A DNA stretch of 64,000 bases. Source: Aquimarina macrocephali JAMB N27 (GTDB lineage Bacteria > Bacteroidota > Bacteroidia > Flavobacteriales > Flavobacteriaceae). The stretch is from the NCBI RefSeq assembly GCF_000520995.1, contig NZ_JACA01000001.1, positions 248,001 through 312,000 on the forward strand, read 5' to 3'. The notes beneath the pieces were generated by a model that worked only from the letters and a program-made list of their open reading frames with translations, had not been told where the DNA came from and made no database searches. Positions 33,943-45,040 of this stretch are shown piece by piece. The translations under genes were made by a program, and so were the position numbers. Within the stretch, counting starts at the first letter, position 1. The number at the start of each line of letters is the position of its first letter.

Positions 33943-36769
33943 TACTTGATGCTCTTGTATTCTCTAAACCATACCCCAAGTCTTTTCCTTTTTGTATTCT
34001 AGGAACCCCTTTGGTCATCCATTTAGGGGCAGGCTCTCCTTTTAAATAATAATCAAAAAATTGCATCATTCTGATAGAAAGGTCCTGCCTGTTTTTTATT
34101 TTTTTCAAATTATGAGCTTCTTCATTATACACCAGTAACCATACTGGTTTTTGTAATCTACGCATTCCCATAAACATTTCTATACCTTGATAATAAGGTA
34201 CTGCTCCATCATTGTCATTATGCATCATTAGCAATGGAGTTTCTATTTTAGGGATACCAAAAAGTGGTGAATTTTCAATATAAAGATCAAATCCATCCCA
34301 TAAGTTTTTACCTAATCTACTTTGTGTTCTTTCGTATTGAAATGCTCTGCTCAATCCCGATTTCCATCTGATTCCACCATAAGCAGAAGTCATATTACTC
34401 ACTGGTGCGCCCGCCATCGCTGCTTTAAACTTATTAGTAACAGTTACCAAATATGCCACCTGATATCCTCCCCAGCTTTGCCCTTGTATTCCTATATTAT
34501 CCCTATCTATATATCCTAATTCTTCTAAAGCTTCTACTCCAGAGACTATACAATTGTATGCACTGGCTCCAGGTTTACCTTCATCATACACAATATCGGG
34601 AACAAACATGATATAATCATTACTTACCAAATATGAAGGGTTTACAATAGAAGCACTGGGTCTAGGGATATGATAATTACGATAGCTATCAGATCGTTTT
34701 TCATAAAAATAAGTGATCAAAGGGTATTGTTTGGAAGGATCAAAATCTTCGGGTTTATAAATAATTCCCTCTAGTTTTTTACCATCATATGTTTTCCAGG
34801 AAAACAATTCTGAAGTTCCCCACTTAAAATCTTTTTGATGTGGATTTACTGCTGTTATTCTATCTGAGTTTTGAAATGTATTTGTTGATACATAAAGATC
34901 AGAAAATGTAGTAAAGTTTTGTTTTCTATAGCTATACACCTCGGCATTCTTTGCCTTTCGATAGGAGTTGATACGAAACTCTGACGGCCTGATTTTTTCT
35001 ATCAATTTTCCTTTTCGTAAAGTATACAATCCAGAAGTTTTTGTTATCTTATCAAAACTGGTAATCAATAATTCTTTATTACTATATGTTGCTTTGTTTT
35101 TTTGTTCAGGATCCAACATTTTTGTTCTGTATTCAACATTGTTTTTCCTTCCATTTTGTGTAAGATTCTTTGGTTTTTCTTTTCCAGAAAGAGAAACTCG
35201 CCAAATATCAAATTTATCATAAATCAATGCGTTTCCTTTCGAATCAAATCCCCCAAAACCATAAGGAGAAGGTAATGAAGGGTGATCATCATCTTCATCA
35301 TAAAATGCTACATCCAACTCTTTGGTAAGGTTTGTTTTTTTTATAGCCGATAAATCAATCGAAAACCAATGTTTTTCTTTCATATCATAATGCAATGCAT
35401 ATTGCCCATCTGGAGAAAGAATAGGTTGCCTTCCTTTGTTTTTAAGAATCAAATGTTTATTTCCCGTATTGGTATTAATCACATAATAATCTTTTGTCCA
35501 TGGATAATCCCATGAACGCATTACATCATATGGAGATGTTGTTGACCCTACTATATATTGTTGTTGCTTATTTTTATCAAAATTAAGAGTTTCGATTGTC
35601 TGATCCTGAATGTGAATGTACTGGCTAGATTTGGTATTATAATAAGACAAAAATGCTTTTTTATTAAGCTGTTCAGATTTTGATTTCTGTTCTGGCTGAA
35701 TCAATTTATCCTGCCAATTCCAAACATCTACCTGTGGTATTTCATCTTTTAATAATGTAGTATCTTTTGAGTACACTACTTTTGGTTTTGAATAAAAATA
35801 TAACCTATCCCCATTATCAGAGAAAAAAGGTGTCTGATCTTTACTCAATTCCCAGTTTTCTCTAAGGTTCTTATCTGGGGTATTTACAAGCTTTTGTAGC
35901 TCCTTATTTTTATAATAATACAATTCAAACTTTAAGGAGTCTATTGCTGTAGAATCAACGGCAGATAGATAAACAAATTGATTTCCATCTTTATATACTG
36001 CCAGCTTATCATAAATATATTTTGTAGTATCAATAGCAACTTTTGCTCCAGATGTTAAGTGATACTCGTAGACTCCGATATCTTTTTGTTTATCCTTTTT
36101 ATTTTTCAAAGTATAATAAAATGTCTTGCCTTTCTCGGGTAGAATAAAATCTTTTATTTGATGAATTGTATCTTTCTGTTTTGTTTTTAAATTATAAACC
36201 AATGCATAATTCTGTTTAAACGCCATTGGAGCATTTTTATCTATACTATCCGTTTTTTGCTCAGAGTTTGCCTTTTTCTTTCCTTTTTCCTTCTTTTTTA
36301 CTTTTTTAAAATTTTCAACAACCAACCAACCATCTTGTTTTTTGGGCATTTTATATTTTTTCACCCTTAAGATAGAATCATAAATAGTATTATTTTTCAC
36401 ATCGTAGACAAACAATACATCTTTAGTTCTATTTTCCTTTTTTATTTCTTCCTTCTTTTCTTTTCTGGTGAGTTGATATTTAGGTCTTTTCTTAAAAACT
36501 ACATAGCTCTCATCTAAGGATATTGAAGTATCGTATCCATTAGGATACTTAAATTTAGTTTTATTTTGAGTATTATATATCTCTATATAGCCATCTCCTC
36601 TTTTGGTATTGGTTTCAATAGTAGATACAATTAACTTCCCTTTATCTGATATTTTAACATCAGTAATATTTTTCCATAAATCGTAGTCAGCATGAGTCAA
36701 TGTTTTTTTCTGGGCAGAAATCAATGAGGTGCTTAGTATAACTACAAAGGTGATCAGTCTTTGAATCAT
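33920..36769 (-). CDS. S9 family prolyl oligopeptidase, exported
   Basis: The 949-residue protein has a signal peptide (residues 1-20) and a long beta-propeller region with a Lys-rich insertion around 145-180 (KKVKKKEKGKKKANSEQ). A C-terminal alpha/beta hydrolase has the triad S765 (GQSWGGY), an Asp near 854 (HNDNDGAVP) and H886 (EEAHNL). It should cut short proline-containing peptides in the periplasm. It is monocistronic and convergent with the GNAT gene. Confidence 0.92.
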   Translation of the reverse strand: MIQRLITFVVILSTSLISAQKKTLTHADYDLWKNITDVKISDKGKLIVSTIETNTKRGDGYIEIYNTQNKTKFKYPNGYDTSISLDESYVVFKKRPKYQLTRKEKKEEIKKENRTKDVLFVYDVKNNTIYDSILRVKKYKMPKKQDGWLVVENFKKVKKKEKGKKKANSEQKTDSIDKNAPMAFKQNYALVYNLKTKQKDTIHQIKDFILPEKGKTFYYTLKNKKDKQKDIGVYEYHLTSGAKVAIDTTKYIYDKLAVYKDGNQFVYLSAVDSTAIDSLKFELYYYKNKELQKLVNTPDKNLRENWELSKDQTPFFSDNGDRLYFYSKPKVVYSKDTTLLKDEIPQVDVWNWQDKLIQPEQKSKSEQLNKKAFLSYYNTKSSQYIHIQDQTIETLNFDKNKQQQYIVGSTTSPYDVMRSWDYPWTKDYYVINTNTGNKHLILKNKGRQPILSPDGQYALHYDMKEKHWFSIDLSAIKKTNLTKELDVAFYDEDDDHPSLPSPYGFGGFDSKGNALIYDKFDIWRVSLSGKEKPKNLTQNGRKNNVEYRTKMLDPEQKNKATYSNKELLITSFDKITKTSGLYTLRKGKLIEKIRPSEFRINSYRKAKNAEVYSYRKQNFTTFSDLYVSTNTFQNSDRITAVNPHQKDFKWGTSELFSWKTYDGKKLEGIIYKPEDFDPSKQYPLITYFYEKRSDSYRNYHIPRPSASIVNPSYLVSNDYIMFVPDIVYDEGKPGASAYNCIVSGVEALEELGYIDRDNIGIQGQSWGGYQVAYLVTVTNKFKAAMAGAPVSNMTSAYGGIRWKSGLSRAFQYERTQSRLGKNLWDGFDLYIENSPLFGIPKIETPLLMMHNDNDGAVPYYQGIEMFMGMRRLQKPVWLLVYNEEAHNLKKIKNRQDLSIRMMQFFDYYLKGEPAPKWMTKGVPRIQKGKDLGYGLENTRASSITPSSNE

Positions 36770-36970
36770 ATGTAAGGTTTTAATAATTAGAGTGATTATA
36801 TATGCTCTGGAAAAGTATAAAACCTTTTTACTAAAAAAGGCTGTTTAACATAATTTTATCTAAAAACCAGCTATTTAGACAGACAGTCTTATTTATTTTA
36901 TTCGATAATTCAAATTCTAAACATAATATTAGCATCTCTTTTTATAATTCCTTGGGGTTTTAAATAAAAA

Positions 36971-37000
36971 ATCCCTGTTACATCTAGATGTAACAGGGAT
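36971..37000 (-). terminator. Terminator of the atpDC unit
   Basis: This is a perfect 30-bp palindrome (arms ATCCCTGTTACAT). On the minus strand it is followed by TTTTTTATTTA. Confidence 0.9.
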
Positions 37001-37040
37001 TCATATATACTATTAATAATTAATTATCGTATTAATCTAA

Positions 37041-37319
37041 CTAATCTGCAAGTACAATAACTTTATTATCTTTCATTTCGATAGTTCCTGAGGTAATAGA
37101 AAGTAGTGTTGCTCCATTTCCACCTTTTATGAATTTATCGGCAACTTCTTCTTCTAGATTCATCTCACCATACACTTTTACATCTCCTTTTCCTAGCAAA
37201 GAAACAATAGGTGCGTGATTATCTAACATCTGAAACTCTCCATCTATTCCTGGTACAGCAACCGAAGTTACTTCACCACTAAATAATATTGCTTCTGGAG
37301 TTACTATTTCTAAATACAT
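37041..37319 (-). CDS. atpC: F1F0 ATP synthase epsilon subunit (short form)
   Basis: This 92-residue protein covers only the N-terminal beta-sandwich of the epsilon subunit (MYLEIVTPEAILFSGEVTSV; then GEFQMLDNHAPIVSLLGKG). The C-terminal helical hairpin that inhibits the ATPase in other bacteria is absent, a common state in Bacteroidota. It follows atpD after 94 bp and ends at a strong terminator. Confidence 0.95.
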   Translation of the reverse strand: MYLEIVTPEAILFSGEVTSVAVPGIDGEFQMLDNHAPIVSLLGKGDVKVYGEMNLEEEVADKFIKGGNGATLLSITSGTIEMKDNKVIVLAD

Positions 37320-37413
37320 ATTTTTAAGTATTGAGTATTGAGTAATTAGTATTTAGACTATAATGAGAAAGAAACTAATCTCACTACTCAATTACTAACT
37401 TCTCACTACTAAT

Positions 37414-38940
<1,527 letters not shown>

Positions 38941-39193
38941 TTAGTATTTAACTATGTTAAAAAAATCAAGTACTCAACCATACTGAATACTAGCTTTTTT
39001 CAGGCTGCAAATATAGTCTTTTAAAATGAAAAAAATAACTCAATTTCTTTAGTTTTTTTCAAGTAGCACTTTACTTCTTTTTTCAACTCCCATGACATCT
39101 CTTTTTTTATGGTTATATGGCAGCTTCGAATTGTTTGATTGAATTAATTTTTCGAAATAAATATTTTCCTTATTTTTAGATAAAACTAGTTAA

Positions 39194-40468
39194 ATGGAAA
39201 CTTATGCAACCGCATTAAGCTATGCAATACCAGGCTTTATTGTACTCATACTTATTGAATATTTAATAAGTAGATGGAGAAAAATACCGGTTAATGAAGG
39301 TATGGATACAATTTCGAGTATTAGTTCGGGTATCACAAACACACTCAAAAGCTTGATAGGCCTTACTGTTATTATTTTAAGCTATGAGTGGATGGTTGAA
39401 CATCTGGCTTTAATAGAAATTAAATCTACAATTTTGATATACATTTTAACCTTTATCGGCTTAGATTTTGTTGGCTATTGGTCTCATCGCTTTAATCATA
39501 CAATAAATTTATTCTGGAACCGGCATATTATACATCACAGTAGTGAAGAATTTAATCTAGCATGTGCTTTACGGCAAAATGTATCTGCAATAGTTGCTAT
39601 TTATTTTTTTCTTTACATTCCATTAGCATTAGTTGGGATACCAGCAAGTATAGTTGCATTTGTTGCTCCTATCCATTTCTTTGCTCAATTCTGGTATCAT
39701 ACCCGATTGATCAACAAAATGGGGATTTTAGAACATATCATTGTCACTCCTTCTCACCATAGGGTTCATCATGCTATTAATGATGAATATCTGGATAAAA
39801 ATTATTCTGAAATATTTATTTTTTGGGATAAACTTTTTGGAACTTTTCAAGAAGAATTACCAGACAAACCACCGATTTATGGCGTAAAAAAGCCTGTAAA
39901 CACCTGGAATCCTTTCTTTATCAATTTTATGCACCTGTGGGGAATAATAAAAGATGCATGGAGAACCCAAAATTGGTTTGATAAAATCAGGATATGGTTT
40001 ATGCCTACGGGATGGCGGCCAGAGGATGTAAAAGAAAAATATCCCATACAGCTCATTACTAATCCTTATTCCAGACAAAAATACAAAACTGAAAGTTCAT
40101 TGGTCTTAAAATTGTGGTCCTGGATTCAGCTCATAACCACAGTAACACTTATGTATTATTTATTGATTAGCGTTGGCGATCTGGAGTTTATTCAAATTAT
40201 AAATTACTCTATCTTTCTAGCGGTATCAATATTTGCTTATACCTCTCTAATGGATCGACATATAATTTCTTTGTTTGCAGAGTGTATTAAACTTGCAATG
40301 GGATTGTACTTTATACTTTACTATGGCAGTTGGTTTAATATTGATACAATTTTTCAAGGAGCTACATTTGTTGTTTTAGGGTATATAATTATATCTTTTT
40401 TACTATCCTTATATTTTCAATTAATAGAAAGAAATTACAATTCTCATTCTATTCAGCAAACAGCATAA
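39194..40468 (+). CDS. Sterol desaturase/fatty acid hydroxylase family membrane protein
   Basis: The 424-residue membrane protein carries the His clusters of the family: SHRFNH (~residues 97-102), RHIIHH (~112-117) and HHRVHH (~191-196). These bind a di-iron centre that hydroxylates or desaturates lipid chains. About 4-5 membrane helices precede and surround the clusters, with an extra C-terminal three-helix membrane extension (~305-415). It is divergent from atpD and ends at a bidirectional hairpin. Confidence 0.88.
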   Translation: METYATALSYAIPGFIVLILIEYLISRWRKIPVNEGMDTISSISSGITNTLKSLIGLTVIILSYEWMVEHLALIEIKSTILIYILTFIGLDFVGYWSHRFNHTINLFWNRHIIHHSSEEFNLACALRQNVSAIVAIYFFLYIPLALVGIPASIVAFVAPIHFFAQFWYHTRLINKMGILEHIIVTPSHHRVHHAINDEYLDKNYSEIFIFWDKLFGTFQEELPDKPPIYGVKKPVNTWNPFFINFMHLWGIIKDAWRTQNWFDKIRIWFMPTGWRPEDVKEKYPIQLITNPYSRQKYKTESSLVLKLWSWIQLITTVTLMYYLLISVGDLEFIQIINYSIFLAVSIFAYTSLMDRHIISLFAECIKLAMGLYFILYYGSWFNIDTIFQGATFVVLGYIIISFLLSLYFQLIERNYNSHSIQQTA

Positions 40469-40470
40469 AA

Positions 40471-40503
40471 AACCCACTTTAGGATATCTACAGTGGGTTT
40501 TAT
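40471..40503. terminator. Bidirectional terminator
   Basis: AACCCACT.TAG pairs with CTA.AGTGGGTT, A-rich on the left and T-rich on the right. It serves the hydroxylase gene and the convergent SGNH lipoprotein gene. Confidence 0.8.
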
Positions 40504-40521
40504 TATTTTAGAATTTATGAT

Positions 40522-42006
40522 CTATTTTAACAAAGGCGAATAAAAAGTTGGGTAATCCACCGCTTTCACCATAGGTAAATTAGAACCATATGTAGTATTT
40601 ATAGATTCCATTGCTTTATTTGCTAAAAAAGCATAGCCTCTAGCAGTAGGGTGTACTCCATCCAAAGAAAAAGCGCCACCAAAAACTAAATTTCCTTGCA
40701 ACAAAAAATCATCAAACATTACTCCGCTTTCTGAAGCTTCTTTAAGGATTGTATTTGCATCTACAAATGCTAAACCTGCTTGCTGTATTGATGTACTTAT
40801 TATGGTATTAAATGTAGTAGTTGCAGCAGATATCTCTTGTTGTTCTGTTGGTATTAATACCCATTTATCTTCCAAAGGAACTGAAACCCCATTTATTAAT
40901 AATGGATTCCCTCCAACTGTAGTACCTATAAAAGAAGAACTTGGCAATATCAACAAATCTTCTGCAGTAGCATGTCTGTAATTTGGCAAACCAGATCCGG
41001 TTAGATTTGTTAAACTTTCATCTTCGATTACTACTGCATTTTGTCCTGCTGCAAATTCTATTGTTCTGGCTTTTCTTTCTGCCTCATCAATTCCTCCAAG
41101 GCCTTCTATTTGTAACAATCCTGCATTATAGGCCGCATATCCCTGGTTAACTGCTCCTGCTGTCGCAGCGTCTAAAGGAACAGGGTTATAAGGTACAGTT
41201 GTAAAATGTGGTATCGATGTTACATCAGGAATATTAAACGCTACTCCTTTTGCTCCACCAGAAGTTAACGTGGTGACTAACGCATTATAAGCCTGCGTAA
41301 ATGTAGTTTCATCTGTGATTGGGTTTGTACCATCTCCTCCGGATAAAGCATACCCCAGCACATCGTTATTGCCGATCCACAACGAGAAAAATGTTGGATT
41401 CTGAGCCATAGCATCTCCAAGTACAGATGCAGTAGGACCAGAAGCAATTCTTACAAAATAAGGATTAGCCAAATTTGGTAATCCCGCTGCATTACCATAT
41501 CCTGCTGCAGGTAAATGAAAGCTCTTAGCTCCAGGAATCCCCATATTATTAAAAGGTCCTGATATTACATTTGTTATTTCTGTCGTAGGTAACTCGGGAG
41601 TATTATCACCTGGTGTAGTTCCTAATAATCGTGGCCCTGACTCATTAGGTGGATCAGGATTAGGATCACTATAAAAATAAAACCTTGGGTTTAAAGTTGG
41701 AGTTCCTCCTATTAAAGCCCCCCCGATATTATCATTCATTAAAGGTTGAGTAAATTCTCCTCCTCCTGCCATGGCAAATTGCTTCGCCAAAATATTAGGC
41801 ATTGAGTTCTCCTGTCCAGCAATAAACAAGGCGCCATCGGTAAACCCGGCAGCCAGAGAATTTCCTAAGGAAACATATTTTGAAAAATCCGCATTCCCAG
41901 AGGTAATTACTACTTCTTCAGCTGTGGTAGAAGCATCATCATCAGATTCGCAAGAAATACATCCAAAAATCAACAGGAGTATTAACCATTTATATTGAGT
42001 ATTCAT
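40522..42006 (-). CDS. SGNH/GDSL hydrolase-like lipoprotein
   Basis: The 494-residue protein has a lipoprotein signal ending FGCISC, followed by ESDDD. The GDSL-like block I is VSLGNSLAAGF with the nucleophile Ser; block III appears as WIGNNDVLG, and the Asp/His block as LDGVHPTARGYAFLAN. It lies 32 bp downstream of a TonB-dependent receptor gene. The pair probably acts at the outer membrane on an ester-bearing nutrient such as a lipid or acylated glycan, but the substrate is not evident. Confidence 0.88.
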   Translation of the reverse strand: MNTQYKWLILLLIFGCISCESDDDASTTAEEVVITSGNADFSKYVSLGNSLAAGFTDGALFIAGQENSMPNILAKQFAMAGGGEFTQPLMNDNIGGALIGGTPTLNPRFYFYSDPNPDPPNESGPRLLGTTPGDNTPELPTTEITNVISGPFNNMGIPGAKSFHLPAAGYGNAAGLPNLANPYFVRIASGPTASVLGDAMAQNPTFFSLWIGNNDVLGYALSGGDGTNPITDETTFTQAYNALVTTLTSGGAKGVAFNIPDVTSIPHFTTVPYNPVPLDAATAGAVNQGYAAYNAGLLQIEGLGGIDEAERKARTIEFAAGQNAVVIEDESLTNLTGSGLPNYRHATAEDLLILPSSSFIGTTVGGNPLLINGVSVPLEDKWVLIPTEQQEISAATTTFNTIISTSIQQAGLAFVDANTILKEASESGVMFDDFLLQGNLVFGGAFSLDGVHPTARGYAFLANKAMESINTTYGSNLPMVKAVDYPTFYSPLLK

Positions 42007-42038
42007 CTGTTCTTTTTTTATTGTTTTTTAATCGTTGC

Positions 42039-44801
42039 TTACAAATTATTTATTGACAAGCCTATGTAATACTGGGATCCAATAAATCCAGTTCCAAATG
42101 CCGTGAAGTATTCATCTCCTCCAATGTTAGTCGCACCAACTTTAAGAGTAGTTTTCAATTTTGGGATTTTATAATTTATCTGGGCATCGATAACCGAGAA
42201 AGATGGTATATCTCCATTTCCAAATGATGCTTCCCAGAAGTAACCATCACTCCAACGATAACTCACGTTAAATCCAAAATTTTCAAACAAATTTGTATGC
42301 CCAAACGTAGCTTTTACCTTATGTTTTGGAGTATTAAAATTAGTCATGAAATCAGGGTCTTTATCTTTATCAAAATCTTGTTCTGCATAGGTATAGTTTA
42401 CGCCTAAATCAAAATCTCCTGGAATTCTGGTATTCACACCAATCGTAGCTCCAAAAGATTTTATATCTACATCTGAATTCGTATACGCCTGATACACTTT
42501 AAAATCATCATTCTGCAATGCTAGAAGCGATAATGTTCCATCTCCTACCTGACCGTATAATGGCACTATCACATTTTCGGTTGATATAAAATCTGTATAC
42601 TGGTTATAATACCCGCTTAGATCAATAATAAATTTCTTTATTTTACCCCGATACCCAACTTCGAAAGCAGAAATTTTTTCTGGCTCTACAAGTGTTGAAC
42701 CAGAGGCTTCTGGTGTTCCATTTGTTACTGAACTTGCCGAAAACGAATTTTCATAAGCTGCTCTACCTGTTATTGTAACCGTATCAGATCCTACAATAGT
42801 TTCACCTGCTCCACTTAAGTCATCAAATGATCTTATATCTCTGTCTAAATTATCTTTAGCCGATCCAACCAATATTGCACGTCCTACATCAAGGCCAATA
42901 TACAAATCCTGTGTTGTTGGATTTCTAAATCCTGTTTGTACAGAGGCACGAATATTATGATTTCTTTCACTACCTAAGGTATACCCAATAGACAACCTAG
43001 GCGATAAATTGCCATCAAACAATTCAGATTTATCATATCGCACAGATCCTGTTACTTTTACTCTTTCATCTGCAAATTTTTTCTGAATTTGTGTATATGC
43101 TCCATATTCAGAATATCTAATAGGTCCGTCAAAATCTGTAAAGATTGTGCCTGAAGAATTCAGTTTATACTCTCTAAATGATCCTCCTATCTGAATATCT
43201 GCGAAATCGCCAGTAAAATGACTTAAATTATAATTAACATCCACGTGTTTTAATTGAGAAGCATCTTGAAATTTTGATCCGGTTAATAGGTTCGGGTCAT
43301 TGGTTACCGTTTCAAAAGCTTGTTCAAACCCTGGTGTTCCTGGTATGAGACGACCCGTATCTGCTGTTTGCCTTGCAATAAGATGAGCCTGTTCTGGTAA
43401 TTGGCCAGCTAATGTTGCCTGGACAAAAGCACCTGCATATTCACCAAACCAAGTTTGATCGTCTTTCCATTTTCTATTAATATTAATTCCGGTAAATCTT
43501 ATATCATAAGAATCTCCTGCACTTTCATCTGTTAAATACCCTCTAACAAAAAAGTTATTATTCTTAAATTCTAATTTGTGCTGCTGCAAGAAAAAATTAC
43601 GAATTGAATATCGATTTGCTCCTTGGTAAATTGTAGTTCCTCTACCTATTTTTCCGTTATAAATAACTTCAAAATCATTAGCAAATGGTCTATAATGCAG
43701 TGCTGCATCGAATTTTATACTTTCTGCTTTATTAGCATTTAAATCTTGCTCATCATATCCTGTTCTACTAACGCTCTCATCTGGCAGTAGGTTTTCGGCT
43801 CCTGCTGGTAAAATCCCTCTATTTACAAGTGCTTCTCCCACACCTCTTATATTGATTCCAAAATCATCACCATATACATTAAGACCATCATAATTGGGGT
43901 CTGACCTATCTGTAGTCGGGTCTAAAACATTAACAGTGCTGGTTGCAAACCAATCTGTACCTCTCAGGTACGAAAAATTTGCTTTTGCCGCGAATTTCTC
44001 AGAAAACTTATGCGCAACCCTGATTCCGTAATCATAAAACTCATTATCTCCTGCGGCTTCTTGTGAAGTAATTCCGCCTTTAAAATATGCACTAATTCCA
44101 TGATGGTCAAATGGATTTTTACTCGTCATAAACAGAATTCCGTTAAAAGCATTTGCACCATACAATGCAGAAGATGCTCCTGGCAATAGTTCTACACTAT
44201 TAACATCTAATTCTGTCATTCCCAACAGATTTCCTAATACAAAATTAAGAGCTGGTGCAGTATTATCCATCCCATCTACCAATTGCACAAAACGAGTATT
44301 TGCAAATGTTGCAAATCCTCTTGTGTTAATCGATTTAAACGTTAAACTGTTAGTATTGACATCAACTCCTTTAAGGTTTTCTAATCCATCATAAAAATCT
44401 ACTGAAGGTGTGTTTTTAATTTCTTTAATTCCGAAACGTTCAACACTCACTGGTGATTCGAAGATACGTTCTGGAGTTCTGGAAGCCGAAATGACTACTT
44501 CATCTAGTTCTGTACCTTCTTTTAATATAATAGTCAAATCTGTCGTTTGTGAAGATATATCTATTGATGAGGATTCGAACCCTACAGAACTCGCTATTAT
44601 TGTAAAAGGAGGCGATTCCTGAACCGTTAAAGTAAAAATACCGTCAAAATCTGTTACTGTTCCCGAAGAAGAGTTTTTTAATGCAATATTGGCTCCAGGA
44701 ATAGGTTGGTTACCATCATCAACAACTTTTCCACTAATTGTTGTTTGTGCAGTAGCAATAATGCATACCATCATCATTATTACTAATGTAATTTTTTTCA
44801 T
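42039..44801 (-). CDS. TonB-dependent outer-membrane receptor with carboxypeptidase-like N-terminal domain
   Basis: The 920-residue protein begins with a signal peptide (1-18). A CarboxypepD_reg-like domain follows (~20-110; ISGKVVDDGNQPIPGANIAL), then a plug domain (VVISASRTPERIFESPVSVE; NTRGFATFANTRFVQLVDGM) and a 22-strand barrel ending in an aromatic residue pattern (GLSINNL). It imports a ligand through the outer membrane using TonB energy. It is co-oriented with the SGNH lipoprotein gene, its likely partner. Confidence 0.93.
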   Translation of the reverse strand: MKKITLVIMMMVCIIATAQTTISGKVVDDGNQPIPGANIALKNSSSGTVTDFDGIFTLTVQESPPFTIIASSVGFESSSIDISSQTTDLTIILKEGTELDEVVISASRTPERIFESPVSVERFGIKEIKNTPSVDFYDGLENLKGVDVNTNSLTFKSINTRGFATFANTRFVQLVDGMDNTAPALNFVLGNLLGMTELDVNSVELLPGASSALYGANAFNGILFMTSKNPFDHHGISAYFKGGITSQEAAGDNEFYDYGIRVAHKFSEKFAAKANFSYLRGTDWFATSTVNVLDPTTDRSDPNYDGLNVYGDDFGINIRGVGEALVNRGILPAGAENLLPDESVSRTGYDEQDLNANKAESIKFDAALHYRPFANDFEVIYNGKIGRGTTIYQGANRYSIRNFFLQQHKLEFKNNNFFVRGYLTDESAGDSYDIRFTGININRKWKDDQTWFGEYAGAFVQATLAGQLPEQAHLIARQTADTGRLIPGTPGFEQAFETVTNDPNLLTGSKFQDASQLKHVDVNYNLSHFTGDFADIQIGGSFREYKLNSSGTIFTDFDGPIRYSEYGAYTQIQKKFADERVKVTGSVRYDKSELFDGNLSPRLSIGYTLGSERNHNIRASVQTGFRNPTTQDLYIGLDVGRAILVGSAKDNLDRDIRSFDDLSGAGETIVGSDTVTITGRAAYENSFSASSVTNGTPEASGSTLVEPEKISAFEVGYRGKIKKFIIDLSGYYNQYTDFISTENVIVPLYGQVGDGTLSLLALQNDDFKVYQAYTNSDVDIKSFGATIGVNTRIPGDFDLGVNYTYAEQDFDKDKDPDFMTNFNTPKHKVKATFGHTNLFENFGFNVSYRWSDGYFWEASFGNGDIPSFSVIDAQINYKIPKLKTTLKVGATNIGGDEYFTAFGTGFIGSQYYIGLSINNL

Positions 44802-44974
44802 GCCCCTAAGTTTTAATAGTTATGACAACAATATACGTTTTTTTAATAATCTTTCAATAAAACCGCCAAACCTTTGTGATTTCATTATTAAAAAAACCAT
44901 TCTACAACATTATTATCATTTCGTGATTTCTATTTGTTATCCTATCACTATTAAAAGTTCTAATAAAAGCTAAA

Positions 44975-45004
44975 AACCCTATCCGAAATTTTTCAGATAG
45001 GGTT
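44975..45004 (-). terminator. Terminator of glmS
   Basis: AACCCTATC.GAA pairs with TTC.GATAGGGTT. The A-run at 44971-44976 gives a U-tract on the minus-strand message. Confidence 0.8.
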
Positions 45005-45040
45005 ACTATATTTTAATCAATCTCTATATAAGAGAACTCG

